Counted from the stretch's first letter, positions 1 through 8,135 are shown. The stretch: 64,000 nt of DNA from Stappia indica (GCF_020177335.1 NZ_JAIVMG010000007.1:62001-126000); one strand, 5' to 3'. Notes: generated from the sequence alone by a model not told the origin. Made by a program: numbers and translations.

Positions 1-825
1 GAGACCGTCGACGGGGTGATGGAGGACATCCGCAAGCTGGCACCCGAGCTGGAACGCGGTCTCGACCGGCATGGCCTGCAACAGGCCATGCCGGCGGGCG
101 CGGCCCGCAACGCGCTCGACTGCGCGCTCTGGGACCTGGAGGCGAAGAAGGCAGGCAAGACCGTCGCGGAACTGCTCGGCCTGCCGGCGCTTGGACCCGT
201 CGTCACCGCCTACACCATCTCCCTCGGCACGCCGGAGAAGATGGCCGCCGACACGGCGAAGGCGGCGGAGCGGCCGCTCTTGAAGATCAAGCTCGGCGGG
301 GCGGGAGACGCGGAGCGGATCGCCGCCGTGCGCACTGCTGCGCCGAAGGCCCGGCTGATCGTCGATGCCAACGAGGGCTGGAGCCTTGCCGACTTCGACG
401 CCCACATGAGCGCCTGCGCCGAGGCCGGGGTGGAGCTGATCGAGCAGCCCCTGCCGGCGGCCGAGGATGCGGCGCTCGCCGGCCTTGCCCGCAAGGTGCC
501 GGTCTGTGCGGATGAAAGCCTGCACACCTCCGCCGACATCCCCCGGCTGGCACCGCTCTATGACGCGGTCAACATCAAGCTCGACAAGACCGGCGGCCTG
601 ACCGAGGCGCTCGCCCTGTTCGAGGCCGCGCGCGCGCAAAAGCTGGCGATCATGACCGGCTGCATGGTCGGCACTTCGCTGGCCATGGCGCCGGCGATGA
701 TCCTGGCCCAGCGGGCCGATTTCGTCGATCTCGACGCGCCGCTGCTCCTGGCCACCGACCGGGTGCCCGGCCTGCGATTCGAGGGCAGCACCATGTACCC
801 CGCCGGAGCCGATCTCTGGGGCTGA
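1..825 (+). CDS. Dipeptide epimerase (enolase superfamily), 5' partial
   Basis: Enolase-superfamily enzyme of the muconate-lactonising/dipeptide-epimerase group; known relatives epimerise L-Ala-D/L-Glu or N-acyl-glutamate during peptidoglycan peptide salvage. The frame is already open at base 1, so the N-terminal capping part is cut off by the window edge and 274 residues remain. Signature residues are visible in barrel order: a KxK pair in LKIKLGG (first catalytic Lys), metal ligands in IVDAN, IEQPLP and CADES, and the second Lys in NIKLDK. The arrangement fits racemases rather than lactonases, but the exact substrate is not readable from sequence. A GC-rich hairpin follows 25 bp after the stop. 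Confidence 0.85.
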   Translation, partial: ETVDGVMEDIRKLAPELERGLDRHGLQQAMPAGAARNALDCALWDLEAKKAGKTVAELLGLPALGPVVTAYTISLGTPEKMAADTAKAAERPLLKIKLGGAGDAERIAAVRTAAPKARLIVDANEGWSLADFDAHMSACAEAGVELIEQPLPAAEDAALAGLARKVPVCADESLHTSADIPRLAPLYDAVNIKLDKTGGLTEALALFEAARAQKLAIMTGCMVGTSLAMAPAMILAQRADFVDLDAPLLLATDRVPGLRFEGSTMYPAGADLWG

Positions 826-849
826 TCCCACCTCAGGCACACACAAGAC

Positions 850-877
850 GGGCGCGGCTCTTTTCGGATCCGCGCCC
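850..877 (+). terminator. GC-rich hairpin after the epimerase gene
   Basis: GGGCGCGG (850-857) pairs perfectly with CCGCGCCC (870-877) around a 12-nt loop that contains TTTT. It lies 25 bp past the epimerase stop. No U-tract follows, so termination is likely but not certain. A sister hairpin with the same GATCCGCGCCC ending lies at 1332-1355, so this element flanks the repeat block on both sides. Confidence 0.5.
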
Positions 878-1007
878 ATCCACTGCTGGCAAGAGGCGAA
901 ACATTTCCTGGCGTCATCAACTCATTGCGGTGAGTTCGTCTCTCCTTCAGACATTGAAGATGACGATGTTCCTTGCGTATGATCGAAGTCGATGCCCCAT
1001 GGCCCCG

Positions 1008-1117
1008 CGTCCTCTCGGCCCCCGAGCCAGGATCGGGGTGCCGAAAGATAGGACTGGAACCGGGAGACCGTGCCTCCCCGATCCCGGATCTCCGCTTTGC
1101 TCCGTCCGGGAGGACGC
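1008..1117. repeat. Dispersed palindromic repeat, copy A1 (degenerate left arm)
   Basis: First of two adjacent copies of an intergenic repeat in the 571-bp gap between two convergent genes (826-1396). The right arm reads CCGATCCCGGATC then GTCCGGGAGGACGC; the left arm is degraded (GAGCCAGGATCGGGG, GCCGAAAG). The same arms recur at 1166-1301, near 11.1-11.3 kb, near 49.8-49.9 kb and at 53957-54090. I see no plausible gene in this gap. Confidence 0.75.
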
Positions 1118-1165
1118 AGAGAGTGGGGCAAGGTGCGGCGGAGACCAGAGTCGCCTCATGTCTTG

Positions 1166-1301
1166 GCGTCATCCCGGGCAAGCTTTAGCGCGACCCGGGA
1201 TCGGGGAGCCGAAAGGAGGTGTGCGTTTTCAATCGGCTGGAACCGAAAGGCCGTGCCTCGCCGATCCCGGATCTCCGCTTGCGCGTCGTCCGGGAGGACG
1301 C
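1166..1301. repeat. Dispersed palindromic repeat, copy A2 (near full length)
   Basis: Best-preserved forward copy, about 136 bp. Order of blocks: GCGTCATCCCGGGCAAGC, GCGCGACCCGGGATCGGGG, AGCCGAAAG, a variable middle, GCCTCGCCGATCCCGGATC, then GTCCGGGAGGACGC. The ends are inverted versions of each other, and each arm is itself a stem (CCCGGG facing CCCGGG), so the whole unit can fold into a multi-arm structure. It resembles REP/BIME-like intergenic repeats in layout. Copy at 53957-54090 is the same element in the opposite orientation. Confidence 0.8.
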
Positions 1302-1331
1302 CCCCAGAGGATTTGTCACAACGTTCAGGGT

Positions 1332-1355
1332 GCGGATCCTTTCCGATCCGCGCCC
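1332..1355. terminator. Hairpin on the far side of the repeat block
   Basis: GCGGATC (1332-1338) pairs with GATCCGC (1345-1351), followed by GCCCGTTTT on the plus strand. It lies 41 bp beyond the end of the leftward MFS gene and shares the TTTCxGATCCGCGCCC string with the hairpin at 850-877. It may end plus-strand read-through. Confidence 0.4.
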
Positions 1356-1396
1356 GTTTTCACATCCCCCGCCGCGAACGCCGGCAGAGCGCCCGC

Positions 1397-2557
1397 CTAA
1401 AGGCCCGCTCCGCCGCCGCGCCAGCGCCGGCGCAGCGCACTGGCCACCAGCAAGGCCCCGCCGGCCGCTGACAGCCCCGCCATGGCGTGAAAGGCGAGCT
1501 CCGGGCCAAGCGAATAAAGCTGCCCGGCCATCGCCGAGGCCAGCGCGGTCAGAAGACCGACCATCATCGACATCACCCCTTGCGCCGTTCCGGCCCAGCG
1601 CGGCGGCGCGGTTCGTGCCACATAGGCCACCGCCCCCAGATGGCTGGCGCCGAAGCTGAGCCCATGCAGCGCCTGCAACAGCGCCACGCTCAAAGGATCG
1701 GTGGCCAGCGGAAACAGCAGCCAGCGCAAGGTGGCTCCGGCGGCGCCAAGGCCCAAGAGCCCGGCGATGCCAAGCCGCAGGCCAAGCTGCCCGGCAATGG
1801 CGAACAGACCGATCTCGGTCACCACGCCCAGACCCCAGAACACCCCGACCGCCGAGCCGGGAATGCCGGCCTTCGCCCAGAACAGCGCGCTGAAGGCATA
1901 GTAGGCCGCGTGACTGGCCTGGATCAGCCCGGTGGCGCACAGCACCATGAGGAAGCCCGGTGTCAGCACCGTCGTCACGCCGGTCCAGCTCCGGACCTCC
2001 CCATCCGTCACCGCCGCCTCCGGGCGCCCCGGCAAGCCCCGGCCCACGGCCACGGCGCACACGAGCCCGGCGATGATGCCGCCGATCACCACCTCCCGGG
2101 TCCAGCCGCCGACCAGCACACCGCCGATCAGGTTGGCGACGATGAAGGAAACCGAGCCCCACAGGCGCATGCGGCCATAGTCCCCGCCCCCTTCCCGTTC
2201 CACCCGGGCGGCCAGCGCGTCGCCAAGCGGCATCAGCGGTGACCAGACGAAAGCGGTCACCAGTAGCAGAAGGAACATGGGCACGAAGCCGCCAATGAAG
2301 AAAAATCCGGAAAAGCCCACCAGCGACAGGAGCGACAAGGTGGTGATGGCGCTGGCCGGGGTGGCGTAGCGGTCCGCCAGCCCACTGACCAGCGGATTGG
2401 CGATGAGCCGCACGATCATCGGAACCGCCAAGAGGGTGCCGATTTCGCCTGCGCTGAGCCCGGCTTCGTTCAGCAGCAGCGGAAAGAACGGCAGGAACAG
2501 GCCAAGGCCGAAAAACTGGGCGGCGAAGAAGGCCGCCACCCGGGTTCGCAATTGCAT
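1397..2557 (-). CDS. MFS transporter, HcaT/PPP-like
   Basis: Major-facilitator membrane carrier of 386 residues with a hydrophobicity pattern compatible with twelve helices. The N-terminus (residues 10-65) shows the typical pattern of the phenylpropionate-permease-like branch: FLPFFPLLL, then GLSAGEIGTLLAVPMIVR, then PLVSGLADR as the loop 2-3 motif. Relatives are related to E. coli HcaT and the nucleoside permease NupG; the substrate here is unknown. It starts at an ATG (2557) without a strong ribosome site and is transcribed alone, converging on the epimerase across the repeat block. Confidence 0.85.
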   Translation of the reverse strand: MQLRTRVAAFFAAQFFGLGLFLPFFPLLLNEAGLSAGEIGTLLAVPMIVRLIANPLVSGLADRYATPASAITTLSLLSLVGFSGFFFIGGFVPMFLLLLVTAFVWSPLMPLGDALAARVEREGGGDYGRMRLWGSVSFIVANLIGGVLVGGWTREVVIGGIIAGLVCAVAVGRGLPGRPEAAVTDGEVRSWTGVTTVLTPGFLMVLCATGLIQASHAAYYAFSALFWAKAGIPGSAVGVFWGLGVVTEIGLFAIAGQLGLRLGIAGLLGLGAAGATLRWLLFPLATDPLSVALLQALHGLSFGASHLGAVAYVARTAPPRWAGTAQGVMSMMVGLLTALASAMAGQLYSLGPELAFHAMAGLSAAGGALLVASALRRRWRGGGAGL

Positions 2558-2692
2558 GAACGAAAGTCCAGTTTGGAAGGGACGCGCCCTTCTATACCGA
2601 TTTTAAGGATTTGGCGATTAAGCATTGAGCCGGGCAAACCGCACGCCAAGTGCTGCGTTCCGGCGGTGTGACATGACGCGGATAGAAGAAGA

Positions 2693-3940
2693 ATGGCAGA
2701 AAACGGTACACCGAGCGCGATCCGGGACAGCGACTACGACGCCCTCTTCAATGCGTTGAGCGAAACGGATCGCGGTCGCCGGTTCCTTCAGGAATATCTG
2801 GTCCGCAACCAGAAGCCGGATACGCAGATCGTTCTCGATGCGATCGGCCGCCTCGAAAAGGTGATGACCCGCGAGCGCACGGTGCCCGATCTCGACCGCA
2901 TTCGCCTCGATATCGCCGACATGCAAGAAGCCATCGAGCGCACCAAGCGCGAGATTGCCAACATCAAGCATGAGGCCGAAGAGGGGAACCGCTTCGTCGA
3001 GGCGTCCAACGAGCTGGATGCCATCGTCACACAGACCGAAAGCGCGACCCAGGAAATTCTCGCCGCCGCCGAGGCCATTCAGGAGCATGCCTGGACCCTG
3101 CGCGAAAGCGGCGCCGACCAGGCGATCTGCGACGACATCGACGGCCGGGCCACGGAAATCTTCATGGCCTGCTCGTTCCAGGACCTGACCGGCCAGCGCA
3201 CCCAGAAGATCGTTCAGGTGCTGCAATACCTGGAATCGCGCATCAATCTGATGATCTCTATCTGGGGCATCGAGGACGTGAAGGGCGAGGACACCGAGAT
3301 CCGGCAGGACAGCCGGCCGGATGCGCATCTTCTCAATGGCCCGCAGCTCAAAGGGCGCGGCGTCTGCCAGAATACGGTCGATGAGCTGTTCAGCCAGCAG
3401 GAAGAAACCCCGTCGGCGGATGCGCACGCCGCCGAGCAAGCGCAGATCGATGCCGCCTTCGAGGGCATGGACGACATGGCCGGTCTCGTCGCCGGAGCGA
3501 CCGTGACCGACGACGATCTCGACGCCCTGTTCGCCAATACCGCAACCGCCGAGGATGACGAGGAGACCAGCGGCGCCGATGGCGAAGCCGATGTCTTCGC
3601 CGCACCGGCCCCCGCCGCAGCGCCCGATACCGGGCTCGGCACGGCCGCCCTCGACCTCAGCGCCGAGGATCTGGTCGGCGCCGATATCTTTGCCAGCCCG
3701 GACGTCTCGGACAAGACCAAGGCCAGCACCGAGGTCGAAACCGGGGCCGAGGCACCGGACGCATCCCCTGTCGAGGCGGACCATGTCGAGGCGGAGGCCG
3801 CGCCGGCTGAACCGGAAGACGATGTGGTGATTGTCGATGAGGCGGATGATCTGAACTGGCGGAACGATGAGGACAGCCCCAAGGAGCCGGATCCGCTCGA
3901 TCGCCTGTCCCCCGGCGAACGCCAGTCCCTGTTCAGCTAG
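2693..3940 (+). CDS. cheZ: CheZ-family protein phosphatase with long acidic C-terminus
   Basis: 415 residues. The conserved part covers roughly residues 1-190: a long helical hairpin, then CSFQDLTGQRTQKIV. In E. coli CheZ the Asp and Gln of FQDLTGQ are the catalytic pair that dephosphorylates CheY-P, and both are present. Residues from about 225 to 415 are low-complexity, rich in Asp, Glu and Ala, and probably disordered. No cheA, cheY or flagellar genes lie nearby, so the partner response regulator is unknown. Divergent from the MFS gene with a 135-bp spacer. An open frame also runs through most of this gene on the other strand and is a shadow. Confidence 0.8.
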   Translation: MAENGTPSAIRDSDYDALFNALSETDRGRRFLQEYLVRNQKPDTQIVLDAIGRLEKVMTRERTVPDLDRIRLDIADMQEAIERTKREIANIKHEAEEGNRFVEASNELDAIVTQTESATQEILAAAEAIQEHAWTLRESGADQAICDDIDGRATEIFMACSFQDLTGQRTQKIVQVLQYLESRINLMISIWGIEDVKGEDTEIRQDSRPDAHLLNGPQLKGRGVCQNTVDELFSQQEETPSADAHAAEQAQIDAAFEGMDDMAGLVAGATVTDDDLDALFANTATAEDDEETSGADGEADVFAAPAPAAAPDTGLGTAALDLSAEDLVGADIFASPDVSDKTKASTEVETGAEAPDASPVEADHVEAEAAPAEPEDDVVIVDEADDLNWRNDEDSPKEPDPLDRLSPGERQSLFS

Positions 3941-4180
3941 GCCGAAATCCGTACACAGCAAGCGCTCTTCTGACCGCTCAGCGGAGACGATCCGGGGGCG
4001 CCTGCCGCCCCCCGGACGAACGGGTTAGGCCGTGTACTCATAAATGCAGATGTCCACCCGAGGGGCAGTCTATGTCCCGAGTGAGGGACGAAGCAGACCT
4101 ATGGTACTCGGCTCTCCTGGATGCGATAAGAAAAAGTGGATGCCAATCACACTCACAAAAAAACGTCCCTCGTGAGAAAG

Positions 4181-4777
4181 ATGTCGCAGAACATGAATGT
4201 TCAGTCCGCGCCCTGTCCCCTCGTCATCCTCGATGTGCAGGACGCCATCGACCAGCCGGTCTGGGATGGCAAGAATAATCCCCAATATTTGGCCGTGATC
4301 ATGCGTCTTTTGGCGCACTGGCGACTGAACGGCTGGCCAGTTCTTCACATCAAGCATGACGAGCCGACACTGGCGTCAAGCTATCACACGCACGGTCCGT
4401 GGAACGGCATCAAGGCTGAAGTTGCACCGATAGCGGGCGAAACGGTTATAGCCAAACAGCAGAACTGCGCGTTCATCGGAACTGAGTTGGACCGGGTTCT
4501 CAGAGATACGGGGACCAACCGCCTGGTTTTGACGGGGGTTGTCATCCACAACAGCATGGATGCCACGGTGCGCGCCGGTAAGGCGCTTGGATATGATATC
4601 ATCCTGCCGTCAGATGCCACTACAGCCGTACCGGTCGTCGGGCTAAACGGGAAATCGTGGAATGCGGAGACGGTTCACGACCTGACTCTGGCCATACTCA
4701 GCGGCGAATACGCAAAGGTCATGACCTCAGATGAGGTGATCAAGTGGTTCCCCGGATGTATACCTTCGGAAATCTGA
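4181..4777 (+). CDS. Isochorismatase-fold hydrolase with Ser in place of the nucleophile Cys
   Basis: Cysteine-hydrolase (isochorismatase/nicotinamidase-like) protein of about 198 residues. The N-terminal LVILDVQD gives the catalytic Asp, and the end of the fold has GVVIHNSMDATVRAG. In canonical family members that place reads GVxTxxCVxxTxR with a nucleophilic Cys; here the Cys position is Ser. Some relatives carry NS here, so the change may be a subfamily trait rather than inactivation. The start is uncertain: GTG 4136, ATG 4181 and ATG 4193 are all in frame, with GAGAAAG directly before 4181. Base composition is visibly A+T-richer than the surroundings and the gene sits beside an IS remnant, suggesting acquisition. 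Confidence 0.7.
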   Translation: MSQNMNVQSAPCPLVILDVQDAIDQPVWDGKNNPQYLAVIMRLLAHWRLNGWPVLHIKHDEPTLASSYHTHGPWNGIKAEVAPIAGETVIAKQQNCAFIGTELDRVLRDTGTNRLVLTGVVIHNSMDATVRAGKALGYDIILPSDATTAVPVVGLNGKSWNAETVHDLTLAILSGEYAKVMTSDEVIKWFPGCIPSEI

Positions 4778-4779
4778 CC

Positions 4780-5175
4780 TGTGGTTTGTGATCCGGTACT
4801 TCCGTGAAGAGCCTGAACTGGGGGGCTTGATTCCCATATGGGGCCATTTGTGATTGTACCCGTCGAACCATCTCGGCAGATCAGCTTCGCGTGAGAGTGA
4901 CGACTTGAACGGGATGGCGTAGGGCCGGTTCCGGCGTATGGTCTGGATCAAGTGCTCTGCCATGCCGTTGGTTCTGGGCGTGTAGAGCCTAGTCCTTGTG
5001 TAGCGGATGGAAAGCCTTTTCGGGATTTTTCGTAACAGCTTTGCGATGTAGCCCGGCCCGTTGACGGTCATCACACGCTCGACCCTGACGCCGCACGCCT
5101 CGAACCAGAGCAGGGCCCGGCGCTCACTCAAGCCGAACTCCTCCACGACCGTCTTGAGCGGGTTGTTCATCCTAG
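4780..5175 (-). pseudogene. IS481-family transposase remnant
   Basis: The minus strand encodes part of an rve/DDE transposase core: ACGVRVERVMTVNGPGY, then TRTRLYTPRTNGMAEHLIQTI, then PRWFDGYNHKWPHMGIKPP. In IS481-type transposases the first block normally reads MTDNG with a catalytic Asp; here it is MTVNG. The YTPRTNGxAE block with the last catalytic Glu survives. The N-terminal helix-turn-helix half and the first catalytic Asp region are missing. The open stretch 4727-5203 overlaps the end of the hydrolase gene. It is a decayed fragment, not a functional element; ends could not be placed. Confidence 0.75.
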
Positions 5176-5236
5176 AAGCCTTCCGGTGAAGGTTTGGTCG
5201 CAAGCACCTTCAAACTTTCAAGCTGGATGAACAACC
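5161..5236. repeat. 12-bp perfect inverted repeat beside the IS remnant
   Basis: GGTTGTTCATCC (5161-5172) and GGATGAACAACC (5225-5236) are exact reverse complements, 52 bp apart. A shorter nested pair, GAAGGT and ACCTTC, lies between them. They sit at the upstream edge of the transposase remnant and just past the end of the lipoprotein gene, so they may be an IS scar or a terminator stem. Confidence 0.5.
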
Positions 5237-5252
5237 ACCCCAGATCCCACAT

Positions 5253-5714
5253 CTAGTTGGTCTTGAAGTCCACCACCTTGCTCCCGCGCAAGGTGCAGAT
5301 GCCGTTCCTGTAAGCCAGGATAACCTGCGGATTCTCTTGCGTCCTATCGATCTCGTAGGTGATCTTGACGGTCTTCTCGTAATCGCCGCGCACCTCCTTG
5401 AACACCTTCCTCTTGACCGGATACCCCATCCGGTCCCGCGCGAACCCGTCGCAGATTTCCTCCGCCAGCCCATCGCCGATGGTCTCGCGCCGTTCGCGCT
5501 CCTTGCGGTAGTCCTCCTCGGTCATTTCACTGACCTTCACCATCGCCAGGCACTGGTTGAACTCCTGAGTGCCGGGGGTGAGGTTGGACGCCAGGCAGAT
5601 CAGTTCCTCGCGGCTTGGCTTCGGCACATCCGGTTCCCACGAGCGCTCCGATCCCCCGTCCGATACGCAACCCGCCACGATCAGCGCCGCCGCGATTCCC
5701 GCCACTCTAGCCAT
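5253..5714 (-). CDS. Small predicted lipoprotein, unknown function
   Basis: 153 residues starting MARVAGIAAALIVAGC: a short signal peptide with a lipobox (IVAGC), so a lipid-anchored envelope protein is likely. After the anchor the mature part is hydrophilic and charged, with four further Cys residues (ICLAS, NQCLA, EICDG, GICTL) that could form two disulfides. I chose the ATG at 5714 because the open frame upstream (to 5852) lacks a signal sequence. I do not recognise a family. It lies in the A+T-richer patch next to the IS481 remnant, which makes recent acquisition plausible. Confidence 0.6.
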   Translation of the reverse strand: MARVAGIAAALIVAGCVSDGGSERSWEPDVPKPSREELICLASNLTPGTQEFNQCLAMVKVSEMTEEDYRKERERRETIGDGLAEEICDGFARDRMGYPVKRKVFKEVRGDYEKTVKITYEIDRTQENPQVILAYRNGICTLRGSKVVDFKTN

Positions 5715-6063
5715 CTCCACCTCGCATACTGGTATTTCTATCAATGTTGTAAGCGGAGTGGTTGTACAGAGCACTGTTCTAAAATCAACCGGAGCAGCGC
5801 AGCTTTTCCATACTGCGTCCGGCAACCATCGCCGGCCCTCCGGGCAAGGCATCCCGCGACACAGGGTGGCATCCCCTCGCGTTCGGCGGGAAACGCAACG
5901 TCAACTTTCTCATGCCACCCTGTGCGAGACCAAAGCTCAGGGCAAAATCGCGAGGCTCTATAAGTATTTTTAACGATCTCCCTGCGATAGTTTGTTTCCA
6001 AAAAGAAAAATTAAAAGGATTTCGGCCGAATAACGCCGAGACCTGACGGAACGGATCGCCGCC
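5715..6063. other. Intergenic 349 bp with a 13-bp inverted repeat
   Basis: Divergent gap between the lipoprotein and the DUF2336 gene. CACAGGGTGGCAT (5860-5872) and ATGCCACCCTGTG (5912-5924) are perfect reverse complements with a 39-bp spacer, which itself contains GCGTT and AACGC. It could be a cruciform, an IS scar or a paired regulator site. Nothing else is recognisable. Confidence 0.5.
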
Positions 6064-7113
6064 ATGCTCATGGAAAAGCTGGAGAAACTCGCCAAGATCA
6101 AGGCGCCTTCCGCAAGGTCCGAGCTCGTTCGCATGTTGAGCGCGCAATATTCGGACAAGCAGGAAAGCGAACCGTCGGAGGCGGAACGTCAGCTTTTCTC
6201 CGCCCTGGTCCTCGATGTCTTCGATCAGCTCGACCGCTCCGCCCGGCTCGACATCGTCGTGCGCCTTGCCAAGACCGACCGCATCACCTCCCCGCTGGCC
6301 GACCGGCTGGCCGGAGAGGCCTTCGAACTCTGCGAACCGGTGCTGGAACACTCGCCGGTGATCAGCGGCGCCCGCCTTGCCGACATTGCCCGCCAACGCT
6401 CCGACCGGCACCGGCTGGCGATTGCCCGCCGCCGCCGTGTGCCGGCGGAGATCGTCGACACGCTGATCGCCAGAGGCGCCTTTCCGGTGGTCAATGCGCT
6501 GCTGCATAACCCGGGGGCGGTGTTCGAGGTGCGCGCGCTGCTGGCGACATTGATCCTCTCCGCCTCCGAAGCGCGGCTGATGGGGGCGATGGCCGGCCGC
6601 TGCACCCACGACGAGGTGTTTTGCGACGATCTGCGGCTGATCGGCCAGAGCAACTGCCCACTGATGCCGGTGGCCCTGTCGCAGGCGCTGGACAACGACG
6701 ACGCACTTTTCCGGCTTGCCGAAACCGCTGTCGCCGACGACCGCGACCCGCATTTCGATGTGGATGGCGAAAGCCTCAGCCGGCACGAGGTACGCATCCA
6801 GATCGCCGCCGGAGAACTCAGCTTCGAGACGATCCTCCTGATCCTGATCGACCGCCAGGACATGGCCGGCATCGTCTGGTTGCTGGCGCACCATCTCAAC
6901 ATGCGCGAGGGTGCGATCCGCGACACCTTCGCCTCACAGGCCGACGGCGCCGTCGCCCTGCTGATGAAGGAGACGGGGATCGGCCACAAGACCTATGGGA
7001 AATTCGCCCGCCTGCGCCACGCCTGGCTGGGCCTGAGCGGCAGCGGTGTCGCCGATGAGGTCTACCGCTTCCGCGCCATGCGACAAGCCGCCTCCCCGCG
7101 CCGCGTCAACTGA
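6064..7113 (+). CDS. DUF2336 domain protein
   Basis: 349 residues, helix-rich, no signal peptide or membrane segment. The length and pattern match the DUF2336 family of alphaproteobacteria: an N-terminal SARSELVRMLS-like block, repeated helical pairs containing LADRLAG and HRLAIARRRRVPAEIVDTLI, which look like HEAT-type repeats, and a C-terminal IGHKTYGKFARLR. Function of the family is largely uncharacterised; some members are thought to act near c-di-GMP or cell-cycle signalling, which I cannot test here. A second in-frame ATG lies at 6070. It converges with the dehydratase gene 35 bp downstream. Confidence 0.8.
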   Translation: MLMEKLEKLAKIKAPSARSELVRMLSAQYSDKQESEPSEAERQLFSALVLDVFDQLDRSARLDIVVRLAKTDRITSPLADRLAGEAFELCEPVLEHSPVISGARLADIARQRSDRHRLAIARRRRVPAEIVDTLIARGAFPVVNALLHNPGAVFEVRALLATLILSASEARLMGAMAGRCTHDEVFCDDLRLIGQSNCPLMPVALSQALDNDDALFRLAETAVADDRDPHFDVDGESLSRHEVRIQIAAGELSFETILLILIDRQDMAGIVWLLAHHLNMREGAIRDTFASQADGAVALLMKETGIGHKTYGKFARLRHAWLGLSGSGVADEVYRFRAMRQAASPRRVN

Positions 7114-7148
7114 CGGACGCGGCCCGGAAGACGGCGACGCGGCAAGTG

Positions 7149-8135
7149 CTATTCCGCCAGAGCCTTTGCCAGCATCGGCGGGTCGATATTGCCACCCGAA
7201 AGCGTCAGCGCGATGCAGCGCCCGGCCACCGGCAACTTGCCGAACAGCACGGCGGCCAGCGTCACCGCCCCGCCCGGCTCCACCACCAGCTTCAGCTCCC
7301 GGAACGCGAAGGCCACCGCCGCCAGCGCTTCCGCGTCGCTGACGACCAGCCCCTCCTTTGCCCGTCGCCGGGTGATCTCGAAGCCAAGCGTTCCCGGCGC
7401 GCGCGACAGAAGCGCATCGCAGATCGATCCGCTCTCCGACGGGTTCGCCAGGATTTCCCCCGCAATCAGCGAGCGGCGATGATCGTCGAACCCCTCCGGT
7501 TCCACCGGATGGATCGCGCAATCCGGCACCAGGGTTTCCAGCGCCAGGGCGATGCCGGCGGTCAGCCCGCCGCCACCGGCGCAGGTCAGCATCGCTTCCG
7601 GCTCCAGCCCCATTGCCCGCGCCTGCTCCGCCAGTTCCAGACCGGCGGTGCCCTGTCCGGCGATCACCCCCGCATCGTTGAACGGGTGCACCAGGATGGC
7701 ACCTGTTTCCTCGGCGAGGGTGCGGGCGATCTCCTCCCGGTCGTCAACCCCGCGCCGGTAGGTGACGACCCGCGCGCCGGAGCGCTCGGTACGGGCGATC
7801 TTGGAGGCCGGTGCATCCTCCGGCATGACGATGGTTGCCGGCATGGAGAAAAGCCGCGCCGCCTCGGCGACCCCTTGCGCGTGATTGCCGGAGGAACAGG
7901 CGACCACGCCGGCCGGCCGCTGCGCGTCCGGGATCATCGACAACCGGTTGCAGGCGCCGCGAAACTTGAACGAGCCGGTGCGCTGCAGCGTCTCCGCCTT
8001 CAGCAGGATGGTTCCCCCGGTCAGTTCATCGAGAAAGGGCGAGTTGAGCAGCGGCGTCACCACCGCCCGCCCGGCGATGCGCGCGCGGGCATCGAGAACA
8101 TCCTGGAACTGCGGTCCGGCAAGCATGGCATCCAT
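7149..8135 (-). CDS. PLP-dependent threonine/serine dehydratase-like enzyme
   Basis: Fold-type II pyridoxal-phosphate enzyme of about 328 residues. The PLP lysine is in GSFKFRGA, the substrate/phosphate loop is SSGNHAQGVA, and the Gly-rich cofactor loop is CAGGGGLTAG, all diagnostic of biosynthetic or catabolic threonine/serine dehydratases and serine racemases. No C-terminal ACT regulatory domain is present, so feedback control by isoleucine is not expected. I prefer the ATG at 8135 because GGAGG lies 8 bases before it; ATGs at 8141 and 8150 are also in frame. Substrate could be Thr, Ser or a hydroxy-amino acid such as hydroxyectoine products. Single gene, converging with DUF2336. Confidence 0.85.
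   Translation of the reverse strand: MDAMLAGPQFQDVLDARARIAGRAVVTPLLNSPFLDELTGGTILLKAETLQRTGSFKFRGACNRLSMIPDAQRPAGVVACSSGNHAQGVAEAARLFSMPATIVMPEDAPASKIARTERSGARVVTYRRGVDDREEIARTLAEETGAILVHPFNDAGVIAGQGTAGLELAEQARAMGLEPEAMLTCAGGGGLTAGIALALETLVPDCAIHPVEPEGFDDHRRSLIAGEILANPSESGSICDALLSRAPGTLGFEITRRRAKEGLVVSDAEALAAVAFAFRELKLVVEPGGAVTLAAVLFGKLPVAGRCIALTLSGGNIDPPMLAKALAE

Noticed and set aside
3941-4135. Possible IS end (GGCCGTGTACTCATAAATG region) between the CheZ-like and hydrolase genes
   Set aside because: It looks like an IS terminus in part, but no matching partner end or transposase of that type is visible, so no feature is claimed.
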